Below are positions 44,907 through 56,559 of a stretch of 64,000 nt of DNA, in pieces. This DNA comes from Agrocybe praecox (taxonomy: Eukaryota > Basidiomycota > Agaricomycetes > Agaricales > Agrocybaceae), in the NCBI GenBank assembly GCA_964017145.1, contig OZ024843.1:735001-799000 (forward strand), in the 5' to 3' direction. Position numbers and translations under genes: made by a program. Every line of letters starts with the position of its first letter. The first letter of the stretch is position 1. Below the pieces are notes generated by a model, which did not search any database, was not told the DNA's origin, and worked only from the letters and a program-made list of their open reading frames with translations.

Positions 44907-45568
44907 GATGACGAGGAGGAGGATAATGACGCGATGCGAGGGTATGGTCTTACGATAAACGTTTTATTTACTGGGGTTAAAATTCTTGGACTTTCTTTCC
45001 TTTTTTGTTTTTGTTTTTGTTTTCGTTTTTTTTTGTTTTTTGTTTTTTTGGGATATTTGAGTCAATGATCTTCTCTCTATATTGCTATCTATAAAATGTT
45101 TACTTAGAAGATGGTTAACTGCAGTGGGTAGACTTGTTTCAGTGTGAATTTCTAGATATGTACGAGTTTTTTGTATTTATTTTATCAAATCCAATGTAAA
45201 TCTATTTATAATAACAGGGGTTTTATTTGTTCTATAAATAGATACACAATGGACTTCGTAGAAGAAACACTATCATAGCTTGGTCAAATGGCGTCTGCTT
45301 GCGTTAAAAGAATTTCGGGCGGTACAAACGAGCCGAAAGGGTTCGAGTAGATGAGATTAGATAATAATTCTGGCAAGTTATTCATACTGTCGGTTGCGTA
45401 GCTTGGCGCGAAGTCCAGAAAGGCAATTCTAGTGCTGGCTGGTTAGAAATGAGGTGGTTTGATACTGCAACTCATGAGGCATATAGTGAGCAAGGGATAT
45501 ATTTTATGCATTTTACGAGAAGTTATTTTGGCTCATGTCCGGAGAGCGTGTCTGTGTAGTACTAAAGA
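44907..45568. other. intergenic with T-rich tract
   Basis: No gene recognised. A TTTTTG/TTTTTC tract at about 45000-45050. Confidence 0.55.
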
Positions 45569-46173
45569 TCACTTGTACTGGAGAATAGTGACAGTGGCAT
45601 CATCATGAGAAGAATCCTGCATGTCTTCAGAGACGACCTATACAAAATAAAAACAAAATGTCAAGAAGTCATCTGAACGCCGTAGACGCTGGTACGCACG
45701 GTGGTAGAAATGAACTGCATCGGGAAGTCGGGCTCAGGGGCCTTGTTTATCTGCAGGACAGGGCATTTTCAGACTCACGCATAAATCAAAAATTATAGTT
45801 CAACTTACAGTGAGAGGCCCGACCATCTTGGAGCGGACGAAGCTGCTGCCGTCCCTGCTGTTAGAGATTGTAACTCGGACGTTCGCGTTGAAGTCAAAGG
45901 GACCGAAGGACCAGTGCTGCCTGCGGTTGATGATATCCGCCAGGTGGACACGAGTTCCCTGTCCGCGGAATGTTGCAGAGGCAAGCACGGCTCCTTGAGC
46001 GTTGATGACCTCGAGCAGAACTTGCTGGTGGAATTGGGCATTCACAACCTATTCAAAATGCAATGAATTATTTAAAGGTTTCCCAGCGTTGTGGTTCGGC
46101 GATGAATACATACACCAGCAAAAAATCCTCTAAAGCCAGTGGTAAGTGGGAAGGTGACTGGGTTGGTAGACAT
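45569..46173 (-). CDS. LecB-like lectin, subfamily 1, copy B
   Basis: Minus-strand exons 46173-46114, 46048-45809, 45750-45700 and 45637-45569 give 139 residues. It is very close to copies A and C (for example INAQGAVLASATFRGQGTRV and NRRQHWSFGPFDF), but its introns and flanks differ more, so it was not part of the recent arm duplication. The calcium-loop phrase VSEDMQDSSHDDATV is intact. It lies just inside the right arm of the inverted duplication and on the same strand as A. Confidence 0.65.
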
Positions 46174-46233
46174 GGTATGTGTGTAGATTGTATAGTAGGT
46201 AGTAGCTGATCCTATCCTAAGATATGCAGGCTC

Positions 46234-46241
46234 TTTTTATA
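46234..46241 (-). promoter_or_regulatory. TATA box of lectin-like gene B
   Basis: TATAAAAA on the minus strand about 60 bp upstream of the ATG, in the same setting as in copies A and C. Confidence 0.55.
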
Positions 46242-46937
46242 GTTTCTCACTTGACTTTTCAACGATTGCATTTTCTACTTTCTAACCCTCGTCAAGGGTA
46301 ATTTGAATAGCTATAAGTCGCCTTCACGCTCGAACATTACTTCACAATATTTTTACGGGATATAATAGAATGTGACAGTTGAACGTGCGGTGAAAATAAG
46401 TGCCGACTGCTAAATCCGCAGCGTAGAAGACGAATAAAATTAAGATCCATTTGGTCTAGTGTCATGAGCTCATAGACAGACAAGTAGGTAGAACTTCAAG
46501 TGTCTGCGATTCAATGTCCGCAGAAAAAGATCAATCACAAGTATATCAAAGTCGTAACAGATAAGATCTTTCCGTGAGTGAATAACGTGATAAAATAGCC
46601 TCGCGTAATATTTTTATCCCGCTGATTCTACGTACCTGCCATTGGCCCTGAATTATGTACTGGGGCAGAGGTGGGTGCCATATAGCGGTCTTTCAACAGC
46701 CCCGGTTGCACAGCCTCTTACACGCGTTTTAACTACATCGAAAAGATTGTCACTTCTCTACATCTGCATAGTGGTAAATCCTTCTGTGAGTGAAACATAG
46801 TCTGACTATTGGCAAATCCACCCTAAATTGCTTTTTCATTATACTTTCCTACCGCCTTTGCCTTTGGGCTCCTATAAGGTCATTAGTATTGTGTACCATT
46901 GCATCGGTTTATTCTTTGGACCCTTGATGTCGAAGGC
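46242..46937. other. intergenic, no gene recognised
   Basis: Upstream region of lectin gene B. The first 250 bp resemble the upstream regions of copies A and C (CGCAGCGTAGAAGAC phrase). Nothing else recognised. Confidence 0.5.
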
Positions 46938-47772
46938 TGCCATGTATTACCCCTGCCTTAGTCGAAACTGATTCTTATTTATCTCTAGATAGGTGAGCCT
47001 CTCAATCATACGGTGTATTTTGTGTAATTATGTATTAATCTCCGGTAATTTCTGTTGGGGAACCCAATCCTTGTCAAAGCCACGGCGGAGGTGGATCCAG
47101 GAGAACCGACTCTAAATGTTTACTACATAATTTTCTTTCCAGATTTCTGTTCGGCTCAATAGCTCACTTCCTTATATTGTCCTTCCTTCTGCGTGCCGAA
47201 GTCAACAGAGAATTCCTAGCCTTAAATAATTCACATGGGTAAGTTCTAGACCAACAAATTGCTATTTTAAGTAGACGTGGGAACGAAAATCTCAACACCT
47301 ACATATTGCCCAACACACTGCGCATACCTAGAAACATGTTGCGTGGGCACTGGGAGGTCAAGTAGCTTAAGCAATATCGATGTGCTACATCCACCCATTA
47401 CTAAGGCGGCCGAGAACATTCAGACTGTCGGCGCAATGGCCATCAAATGTGTATGTGTGAGTACATATCCCCTATATTCCATTCAAGCCGGTCTAGATGC
47501 CCCTGCCTTGTCTCTTGCAATACAAGTTGAAGATCCTTCAGATTCAATCGGTCGGGTTATTACAGTATTAGGTACCTAATGACCTTGCTCACAAGCAGAA
47601 GAAGGGTCACTCATTGGGTTTGGCAGAGTAAAAAATAATGATGCTTAAATTTATTAGGTAGCCATTAATATGGAGCAGAATCCGGCCAAGATCGAAAGGT
47701 GCTTTCCTTTCTACGCTGTCTTCAATCCGACATTTCTTATTCTTCATCCTCGTCTTAAGCTCATTCTTTACT

Positions 47773-48415
47773 ATGGAAGCAGCAGAAATCGACGTCGCTA
47801 TTGACATCGACGAACAGAGTCGCAGCTTACTCCCAATCACGCGCATCAACCTCAAAGCTGGATTCAAAGGCTTTGTCGCAGCCGTAAGTAGCGATATGAA
47901 TATGTTCCACGACTTTGTATGTTAACAAAGAGATCATTTAACAAGACCGTCAACGCTACGTACCATCAGCTTGTTATCGTAGATATCTACGACATCGAGC
48001 ATGGTTACAGAATTGCATCTATGACATTCACCGGACAAGGCGAAAGAGTACAAATGAACAGCGCCTATGGGACAGACCACTGGTCCTTCGGTCCTTTGAA
48101 TGCTTCCGCCGTAGCACATGTTAGGATACTTCATCGTCGCGGAAAAGGAAGGTGGATTCCATCCAAGGTAGTCGGCCCTCTATCAGTAAGTGTTCACCGT
48201 TACGACACCCTCGCAGCGAGTAATACCGACCGATTTCTATCAGATCACAAAGCTTCCAGAACCCGACTTCCCGAAGACGTTCCATCAATCTGCGGTGAGC
48301 GTAAAGGAGTTTTTTTCACAGTTTGATAACTAACATTGCTTCGTAGGTCATTTCTGAGGATGCAAACGACGCCTCTCACGACGACTGCACCGTCACCCTT
48401 CTTCAATATAATTAA
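47773..48415 (+). CDS. LecB-like lectin, subfamily 2, copy E
   Basis: Plus-strand exons 47773-47883, 47946-48185, 48244-48294 and 48347-48415 give 156 residues with the same exon lengths as its mirror copy D. Differences from D are few (NSAYGTDHWSFGPLNAS against NAYGQDHWSFGPLSAS). Acceptor of intron 1 was chosen as AACAAG before ACCGTCAACGC, which aligns VNATYHQ with VNAQFHQ of subfamily 1. The VISEDANDASHDDCTV loop is intact. Function as for D, unproven. Confidence 0.6.
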
Positions 48416-48571
48416 TGTAATGGCTATTGTAGCCTCCTCAAGCAACCACACCTCACGTGTAATGTCAATGCAATCGATTTACGATAAAATCAGTGTCATT
48501 GCATGTAAACTTTACTACCAATAAATACCTAAAAATGATTGTTTTCTACCTTGTACCCATCAGACGTTTTT

Positions 48572-49300
48572 CTAGTGAGAGAGACGTAAGAATATTGAGA
48601 CTAACCTAATATTTTGAGTTGCAGCACCCCTTGAGGAGCGTCTTGAGAGCCGCATCCACACAATTGGTTCTTCTATTTTCGTAAGTTCGAGATATTTTCG
48701 AGCTGCAGCATTGACATCATCATTCTCACGCAACTCGGCCAATACAATGTACCTTACATAGTGAGAAACACCGGGCTTTCTAATTTTAAACAATCCAGGG
48801 TGATGTTGACATGGGTAGAATTTTCAATTATGGCCGGTCAGTGCTAGGCCACATCCCGGATTATCGATCATCGATCATGGTCAAGAGGTTAATAGAGTTC
48901 TTCTTCTGGTCACTTGTTGTGGAATGTGTTAATTCAACAGTACTGTACGATCGTGGAAGCACATCTGCATATGGATAAATATCTCTTTATACATAGAATA
49001 ATTGTTAGCCGGTGTGAAGATGGATTAGGATCTCAAACGACGAACGGTGCTAGAATATCGCCATTCTTCGTCGGATCCAGGAGAATTCAAGTTCCCGTGG
49101 CTGTCGTGGTACACGGCAAAATTCATGTACATAAGTCACACACAGTTTGTGGAACCGAAAGTTACCGGTCTGAATGACTTCGACATCTATAAACAAGTAT
49201 TTCGAACCATAGCAAGTATGTTTGGGTTGGTACCTCATGTAAGATGTTGTGCAACCGAAGAGAGCAAATTATGACTTCTGCCAGGGAATATGAAGTGTAC
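48572..49300. other. spacer between lectin genes E and C
   Basis: Mirror of 31000-31750. Two frames are open in both arms: minus-strand 48572-48793, partner of plus-strand 31528-31749 (ARKYLELKKIEEPIVWMR type), and plus-strand 49047-49274. No family recognised. Confidence 0.35.
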
Positions 49301-49548
49301 CTAACCATATATTTATGGAATGCATGAGAATGGTCCAAATGGATCTCAATTTTAGTCTTCTACGCTGCGGACTTAGCCCGTCTCGGCATATTTTCTCTCC
49401 GCACGTTCGACTGTCACATTACATTTTGTACCACACCCTGAAAAGCTGTCAGAAATTGTTTGCGCATCGAGACAGCCCGTGACTATGATACATTTTCTTG
49501 ACGATGCGTAGGAAGTAGAAATGAACTCGTTCACTGATATGAAAAACT

Positions 49549-49556
49549 ATAAAAGG
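49549..49556 (+). promoter_or_regulatory. TATA box of lectin-like gene C
   Basis: TATAAAAG, 60 bp before the ATG at 49616. Confidence 0.6.
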
Positions 49557-49615
49557 GGCCTGCTCATTTTTGGATAGGATCAGATACTACCTATCATACA
49601 ATCTACACACATACA

Positions 49616-50204
49616 ATGTCTACCAACCCAGTCACCTTCCCACTTACTTCTGGCTTCAGAGGATTTTTTGCTGGCGTATGTCATCATCATCACTGTACCA
49701 CAACGTTGTGAACCGTAATTTATTCCATTTTCACTAGGTTGTGAATGCTCAGTTCCACCAGCAAGTCTTGCTCGAAGTCCTTAACGCTCAAGGAAGCGTT
49801 ATTGCCTCTGCCACATTCCGCGGCCAGGGAACTCGTATCCACCTGACGGATATCATCAATCAAAGGCAGCACTGGTCCTTCGGTCCCTTTGACTTCAATG
49901 CAAGCGTCCGAGTTACGATCTCTAACAGCAGGGACGGCAGCAGCTTCGTTCGCTCCAGGATGGTCGGGCCTCTTACTGTGAGTTGTCTCAACTTGTATTG
50001 AATTTTATTAGGAGACTGAGCACATTGCGTTCTGCAGATCAACAAGGCCCCTGAGCCCGACTTCCCAATGCAGTTCATCTCTACCACTGTAAGATGCCGT
50101 GTTTTTATGACTTTCCAATGCTCATTCGCCTTTAGGTTATCTCAGAAGACATGCAAGACAGCTCCCATGACGATGCCACCGTTACTATTCTCCAGTACAA
50201 GTGA
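49616..50204 (+). CDS. LecB-like lectin, subfamily 1, copy C
   Basis: Plus-strand exons 49616-49675, 49738-49977, 50038-50088 and 50136-50204 give 139 residues. It is the mirror partner of copy A with few changes. All splice sites are conserved with A. Motifs: NPVTFPLTSGFRGFFAG, ATFRGQGTR, WSFGPFDF, KAPEPDFPMQF and the acidic VISEDMQDSSHDDATV loop. No signal peptide, so cytosolic or released by an unusual route, as for several mushroom lectins (general knowledge). Confidence 0.65.
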
Positions 50205-50462
50205 ACACCACCGCGCAGATGGAATGTGACCACCGTAAACGTACTTCATTATACCATAAAAGCAAAATACAAAATACATGTCTTCCTACGTTCTGCGTGT
50301 CTTAGGTTTTTGAGTTTCAGGCCTCAGGCCTCAACGTCAACTTTCACTTGTTTTTTTAAGAAAATTATGTACGGAGATCTAAACCTCCCACGCCAATTAT
50401 AGTAAGTAGACCGTTCTGTCTATGACAGAGGCCTGGCGCGCCGGTGTTGTAAACTGTCGAGT

Positions 50463-51596
50463 TCTAGTACAGCCACAGCCACTCATACCACTCGTAGAAA
50501 TGTGTTATCCATTATACAGCCACAGACCGACGAGTCCCTTACAAAGGCATGACACGACTATTTTCGGCTTCGAGCATGTAGACGAGGACTGAGTCACGAC
50601 ATAGTATATACTCACGAGGACTGGTGGTGTAGTACTTTGTACCCATCCAAACATCGCTAGTTATATCACGGAATGACACGATGGTCTGTACGCAATTCGC
50701 GTTTCTTCTAGATAGATGGATTATAAAGCGCGGAAAAGTGTCCAGAGATACCGTATACTATCTGAAGATCGGTTGGCATGGAGTTTACGCTATTGATTGA
50801 CCTATCTGAAAGGTTGCGGCAGATACGGCTTTGAATTGATGCCTATTGACTGCAAAGTGGTCCGTGCGTGTGAATGGGCCTGGAGAGCAACGACTTTTGG
50901 TATTTGTATTCTAAGATAAGCAGCTTGCCATCTTATAAAAATATAGATGGACATCTATCCAGAACTTGTTGCTCGTTGTACTGTCAAAACATCTTTCACC
51001 TGTAACAATATAGGATTTATAAATGACAATCAAAGAAAACCGTTGTTTATATTGACTTGCTATCTTGCAAAGGCGGAGAGCGGTGACTTCTGGCATCTGT
51101 GCTCTAGCCTAATTATCTGTCTTATAGAAACTATAAAAATTCGAATACTTGATTCCAGTATATCTTCAGTGGGAAAAATTACATTTTGCTTCCTAGTTCT
51201 GTTCGCCGCGGGCCTGAGGCCTGGAGGTTGATCCTTTAAATGGCACCTCTTCTATCTCCTTCAATTATATGTTATGCACAGGAAACAGCGAATCGGATTA
51301 AAAATATACGCAAGCCGAGACGAGTCCAGGCGTAAAACTTTATAACATAGATCCAGGCCAGGCCGCCATGGTCTGGAGCATGCTGTGTGACCGCCCTCTG
51401 TTCGATTGGCTGCGGTGATAAGCGGAGTTTAAAAACTCGGACGTGGGCGACCGACGTAGGCTGCCAAGTGCTCTATTTACTGAGACCCAGACAAAGCCTA
51501 TGACTTTTATGATTACACCAAATACAAGGAAGAGTATTCCATGACTTACGACTCCTCGAAAGAGAATTATGAGCGGTGCATAAATACCGTCTAAAG
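50463..51596. other. intergenic, no gene recognised
   Basis: AT-rich spacer outside the right arm of the inverted duplication. CACAGCCACTC and CAGCCACAGACC phrases near 50475-50525 form a minor direct repeat. Confidence 0.5.
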
Positions 51597-52420
51597 ATGA
51601 GTGAGTTATCATCAATTCATCCTCGACGTTTCAGCCCATAGCACCTACTACTACTGCGATGCCTTCACGCTTCTTCGATTCGATTCGATAAACATTTATC
51701 GCGACTCTAAAGAGCATGATATAGAGCATGCTAGCCCTAACTCAAACACAACATTAAACACCCGTATCGGCCCAAATATCATTCTCGGCATGGCAGTATT
51801 TGCTGGCGGTTTATTACAATTTATCGCTGGGATGCGGCAGTTTCCAAGAGGGAACGTATTCAGCGCGACAGGTAGATATAAATATCTTAATTTGATTTGC
51901 TCCAATTGCTGAAAATCTATCAAGTTTTCTCAACATATGGCACATTTTGTATGTCCTATGCCGTCATTCATCTTCCTGGATCAGGAGTGATTGCCGCATA
52001 TTCCGATCCACGTAAACTAGGGAATGCAATGGGACTCTTTTTAATAACGTGGTTCATGACCACCGTTATGTTCATGTATGTTTAATCCTCGCATCTGAAC
52101 TAATCAATGATAACCATATTCAATGCCTAGTCTCCCGACGCTGAGACGGAACGTAACGTTCACGATCCTCCTCTCTGTCCTTGCAGTTGCCTTCCTGTTA
52201 CTTTCCCTAGGAGAGTTTACACGACGAAACTCGTAAGTCCTTTGATTTTGTGGCCGCCATATTAATCATGATGCATGACCTTAGATTTCGAAAAGGTGGT
52301 GGAGTAGCCGGGATCATCACAGGCGCGATTGCGTACTACGTCGCTGTTGGGGACTTACTAGATGCCGAATCAAGGCCTTTTATGACGTTACCTCAGGGGC
52401 GTTGGTATGATCAAGCCTAA
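51597..52420 (+). CDS. GPR1/FUN34/YaaH family transporter lacking the first helix
   Basis: Exons 51597-51600, 51635-51871, 51925-52075, 52131-52232 and 52285-52420 give 209 residues. Recognisable family parts: GPNIILGMAVFAGGLLQFIAG, RQFPRGNVFSAT, FSTYGTFCMSYAV, GNAMGLFLITWF, FLLLSLGEF and KGGGVAGIITGAIAYYVA, making about five helices. Family members have six and begin with an N-P-x-P-L-G signature helix just before the P-N-x-x-x-G segment. Here TRIGPNI joins directly, so about 35 residues are missing with no frame break. Relatives export or import acetate or ammonium. This copy may be inactive. The 4-nt first exon (ATGA) is inferred, and an ATG start further on is not available in frame. Confidence 0.7.
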
Positions 52421-52801
52421 CCACAAAAAGACAAAATAATCATCATGCCAACAAGTAGAGATTAGAAGGCATATATGACCCTCACGATTCCATGTACCAA
52501 TATATTAGGGATTATCGGACAGTATAACTGGGTTTAGCCTGTGGTTATGTAGTGACGGTACAACTCATGTAATAAATGCTTGATTTTCATTGTGTCACAT
52601 ACACTATACACCTATCCATTTGAAGTACGATGGACGCTGGTACTCATTTACTGATTACAGGTAGTTCGAAATGGGATACAGATATACGGGATTGATATTC
52701 ACTTGGTCACGTTACGCAATTGGGACTACAATTTTGTCTTTGATTTTCTAGGGATTTTTCCTGCATTGTCTTATTGATTTGAGCATGGCATTTCCAACGA
52801 T
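52421..52801. other. intergenic between convergent genes
   Basis: No feature recognised. Confidence 0.5.
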
Positions 52802-53485
52802 CTAGAGCATCGAAAAGGTTAGGAAAAAACGGATATATTGTGTAACGAATAAGCAAATAACATCGTACCAGAAATTCCCGGTAAAACGAACAGCCGGAAT
52901 GGTAATACCAATAGGCCGAGAAGTCTCCGTTGCAATAAAAGTACCAGTAGGAAGGTGAAGAAGGTCAATGGGGCCAATTCCCCAGAACGTCAGAAGCGCC
53001 TTGGGGAACCTGATCTCGCCTATGACATTGTTTGGTGAGCGCTCGCTGACGAGGTCCCTGCGGATCGCCTTTATTCCCGCAGTCTGTTCCTTAGTTGGCT
53101 TATCGACTCCATTGAGGAATAACTCTCCGCCTGCGACGTATTTGCTTGGGTCGGCTGAAATAGCACGCCAAACAGAGACCTTGCGTCCTTCTATGTCCCG
53201 GAAGACTTGAATCCAATCGGAGATTTCTCCGAGTGCAGATGGGTCGACGGCTTTAAATATCAAGCCATCCTGACAGAATTTATGTTAGTATGTGCCTCGT
53301 CGACAAAAATATATATACGACTCTACCTGAGTGCTAGGTCCGGGTTCTGTGGACTTGGTATTAACTGCAGAAGGCCCTAAATAAAACCAGCCTTCCGGGA
53401 CTGTTGCAAATCGATCAGCTTCAATTTTTCCATGGGTCGTAATAAAAGGATTTACGGTGTGGCTTAAAGCTCTGTATACCGTCAT
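52802..53485 (-). CDS. possible Vps62-like protein
   Basis: Minus-strand exons 53485-53327 and 53269-52802 give 208 residues. GWFYLGPSAVNT, SVWRAISADPSKYVAGGELF and KAIRRDLV resemble the repeated W-R-x-x-x-P-x-x-Y-x-x-x-G-D and C-V-R-x-D-L-V phrases of Vps62-type proteins, found in fungi and plants with no firm molecular role. The C-terminal 25 residues (after NFW) are hydrophobic and may be read-through of an unrecognised intron, since GTACG follows directly. If so a further exon is missing. No signal peptide. Confidence 0.5.
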
Positions 53486-56400
53486 GCTCGCTGACGAGTT
53501 TTTCGAACCTTAAGGGACGATATTCAATCGCTCTTGACATTGCTAGAAGTAGAATTCGATGATAGAAGATAGCGGTGAGGTGCGAGCCCTTGAGAGGTGG
53601 AGAAACGACCTGGTTAACGCGATGCCTTTTATACCTTTTCTCCTCAGCCGTAGAGTTTCATTTGGACAATAAGTCCACCTTCCAGGAAGTTGGATCATCT
53701 CAGACGCCGTTCGGCGATAGCAACAAACCTTGGGCAGAGCCGAACAGAAGTGTTATACCACTCCTACGATGTCTACAGATTGCAGTTCTGTGAGCGAGCA
53801 CGCAACGCGAGCAGTCCTAAAACACATGATCCCCATTATAGTAGATGGACTCTGGAAGGTACGAACTCACTCTCTGTAGTAAAAGTACATATTCTGAGTC
53901 TACATGTTCTATTTCTATATACGGAGTTATAGGCCGATATCTAAAAATGTGAACGGAGAGAACATAACCCAATTTTCCGAGCATGAATGTGAACATTACT
54001 TTTCGCCACCGGTTGCAACCCGAGGGGGTGCGCTAGGCACCCTTCCTTTTCTGTCTTGTTTTGACAGTGGATATAAATATACATCCAATAATGGCCTGGA
54101 ATTGACAGGTACATTCAGTCATTTGTCGCGAATAGCTACAAATCCTGTTGTATATATATTTCAGGGATGTTTTTTTCTTTCTAAATCTGTTAGTATGTAA
54201 GTAACTACATCAAAATCGGGGATCAAGTGAGAACTTACCTACCCTCTTGTCCGTATTCGGTACACAAAGTCTAAAAAACCATCCACGGCCCGCCCTGTTC
54301 ATCGGGATATTCCAGCGGGTGTCGTGAGAATTCTTTCCAGTGTACAACGCAATGAATTCTCACTCACGGTCTACGTGCGCTGTCGGGCTGTCCATGTCAC
54401 TGGCTACTAAGTGCTACGTCTGCAGCAGTATACGATGAGGACAGCATGTTATTATGTACATCATCGAAATCAGAATACTTCTGTTCGGTTCTAACCATGG
54501 CATGTCCAATTATGAATGATGTTGCGACCCTCTTGAGTCTTGGAAGAATTCAAGTTCTTGGAACGCAGTATTTCCCCTCGTTGTAAACTCCGAGAAGCGG
54601 AGGAAATAATATTCTACTGTGAAGCACGTTTAGTTTATCCGTCGCAGGAAAATGTACCTTATCGATTCATTGTTTTCTTCTATTCCAATTTATGACAATA
54701 ACCATGATACAGAACAGCACTGCGGACATATTAAAGTCATACTTCAATGTAGATCAATAATCTACATGTTTTCATACGAATCGAAACGAAATCAGGTGTA
54801 CTTATGTTCAGATAAGGGTTGTTGATATTGGGCCTACAAGCATGAATCAACGTCAGAAATGTCACTATTTTCACGAAGTTCATTATGCATACCCAGAGAA
54901 AAAGATCGGCCCGACGAGGAGAGTACGCTTTACGAGCACTTAAACGCGTAAATGATTGTCCGCACACGTTGGGATCGGTATGATGAACACAGCATCAATC
55001 GGACAAACTCGAAGCCGATCGGCATTTGCTTGCGTTCACATCCGGCATATCCGGATCAAATTATGGCAAAGGCTGTGGCATGCCAGTTGCAATAAACGTA
55101 GGCAAGGAGTACTGTCCTTGGAAAAAGAGAGGAGAAATGGAGGGATCGAGATTTTGTGAATTAAGTAATAAAAGTTGGAATGATAGAGATGTGGGAACTT
55201 ATTACTGCACTCACGCATAATATTCTTAGAGGTAAAGTAAGTACGAGAGCAACGCCACGGAATCACTTTTCACGATTGCAATACCAACCCTCCGGTAGCC
55301 TAGCATGCAAGGATAGGCTTGGGAGGTGAAATGACAAACATCAACTTGGAAATTGCAAATTTTGGGTTTCCAAAGGGACTATTTGAGCAGTCCATGTTGT
55401 CTACTGTCGCATTATATAGCGGTAGAACACTGGACTAAACTTGCATTGACGCCACACTTGTTGAGAAAGCACATTTTATTATTCCTGTTTTACCAGTATT
55501 CTCTGTACTACTAAAGGCTAGCACCAGTCAGAATTACAACGTTAAGCCAGGCCTGGGCAACTTTGGGGCGCCTAGGATGAAAGCGCCTAAACCAGGTATC
55601 TTCAAAACTCTACCTCTTCTTGAAGCGATGAAAGTGTCTCAATTCTGGCGGTATCGAAATTGGGTCACAAATAGCCCTCCCAACAGGTTTAACAATTGGC
55701 ATGGGATATACACCTTTCGGTGGCGCGTGGTGAATAGTAAAAACGCCTAGATTTAACGTGACAAAAATAGACCTATCTGCAAAGTACGAAAAAAATTCAA
55801 CCCTACCATGTTAAAAGAGAATTTGACCAAAGCTAGCTTTAGACGATTAAAAAGAGAACCCCAAAGTTAGACAAAATACAGTAAGGTTGCTAAGTTCGAC
55901 GCGAAAAAGTTTGGTACTATACCGTTGTTACATACATACACACATTTTTACATTTATTTTGAATTATACAAGGCAAGACAAGAAGTGGGCGAATAGAACA
56001 GAAGTGACAGCGATAGGAATGGTAAGCAAGAGTCAACATTATACACGGCTGCAGAGAAAGAGTACAAGGACAGACAAGGCAAGGAAAGGAAAGGATAGCG
56101 AAAGAAAGAAAGAAACGGAGAAATGTGAATGTGAATGCGAGAATCTAAGTGTTATTATTGCTGTGTTTCGTGTACCCCAACGTCGCTTATGACAGATATG
56201 TATAGGTACACCGTGATAGTTGTTGAATCTTGATGGAAGAAAATATATGAAAGCCAGAGGTGATTGGTAACCGATAGAAGTTGATCCAAAGTGAATGAGC
56301 AAGAAAATGTCCTCCAATATTGCCCTTGGTGATGATGGGATAGACGTGTTTGCTATCGGTGGAAGTTGAGTTTGAGGTAAGGATTAAATATAGTGCGATG

Positions 56401-56559
56401 TTGACTGTGATTCAACCTCGAGGTCGCCGTTCGGCCCGGTATGCACAGAGAAGGAATATATGACGGTGGCGATAGATAACCTGGTAGAAAAAAGTGCCGG
56501 AGGAATGTTCTGGGACATAAGCCACGCATGTCTCATTGCTGTCCCATATCTTTCGTCTT
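53486..56559. other. gene-poor stretch of 3 kb
   Basis: Only short frames with no family resemblance. Purine-rich GGAAA/GAAAGAAAG sequence at about 56070-56120 gives spurious Lys/Arg/Glu-rich frames. Its last part is probably the 3' untranslated region of the next minus-strand gene. Confidence 0.5.

Larger units (their letters stand above)
46938..50462 (-). repeat. right arm of the 3.5-kb inverted duplication
   Basis: Reverse complement of 29872-33325. A stretch of about 60-70 bp near 46985-47045 is absent from the left arm. It carries lectin-like genes E and C on the plus strand. Confidence 0.88.

Noticed and set aside
56039..56317. Lys/Arg/Glu- or Ser/Phe-rich frames
   Set aside because: They arise from a GAAAG/GGAAA simple-sequence tract.
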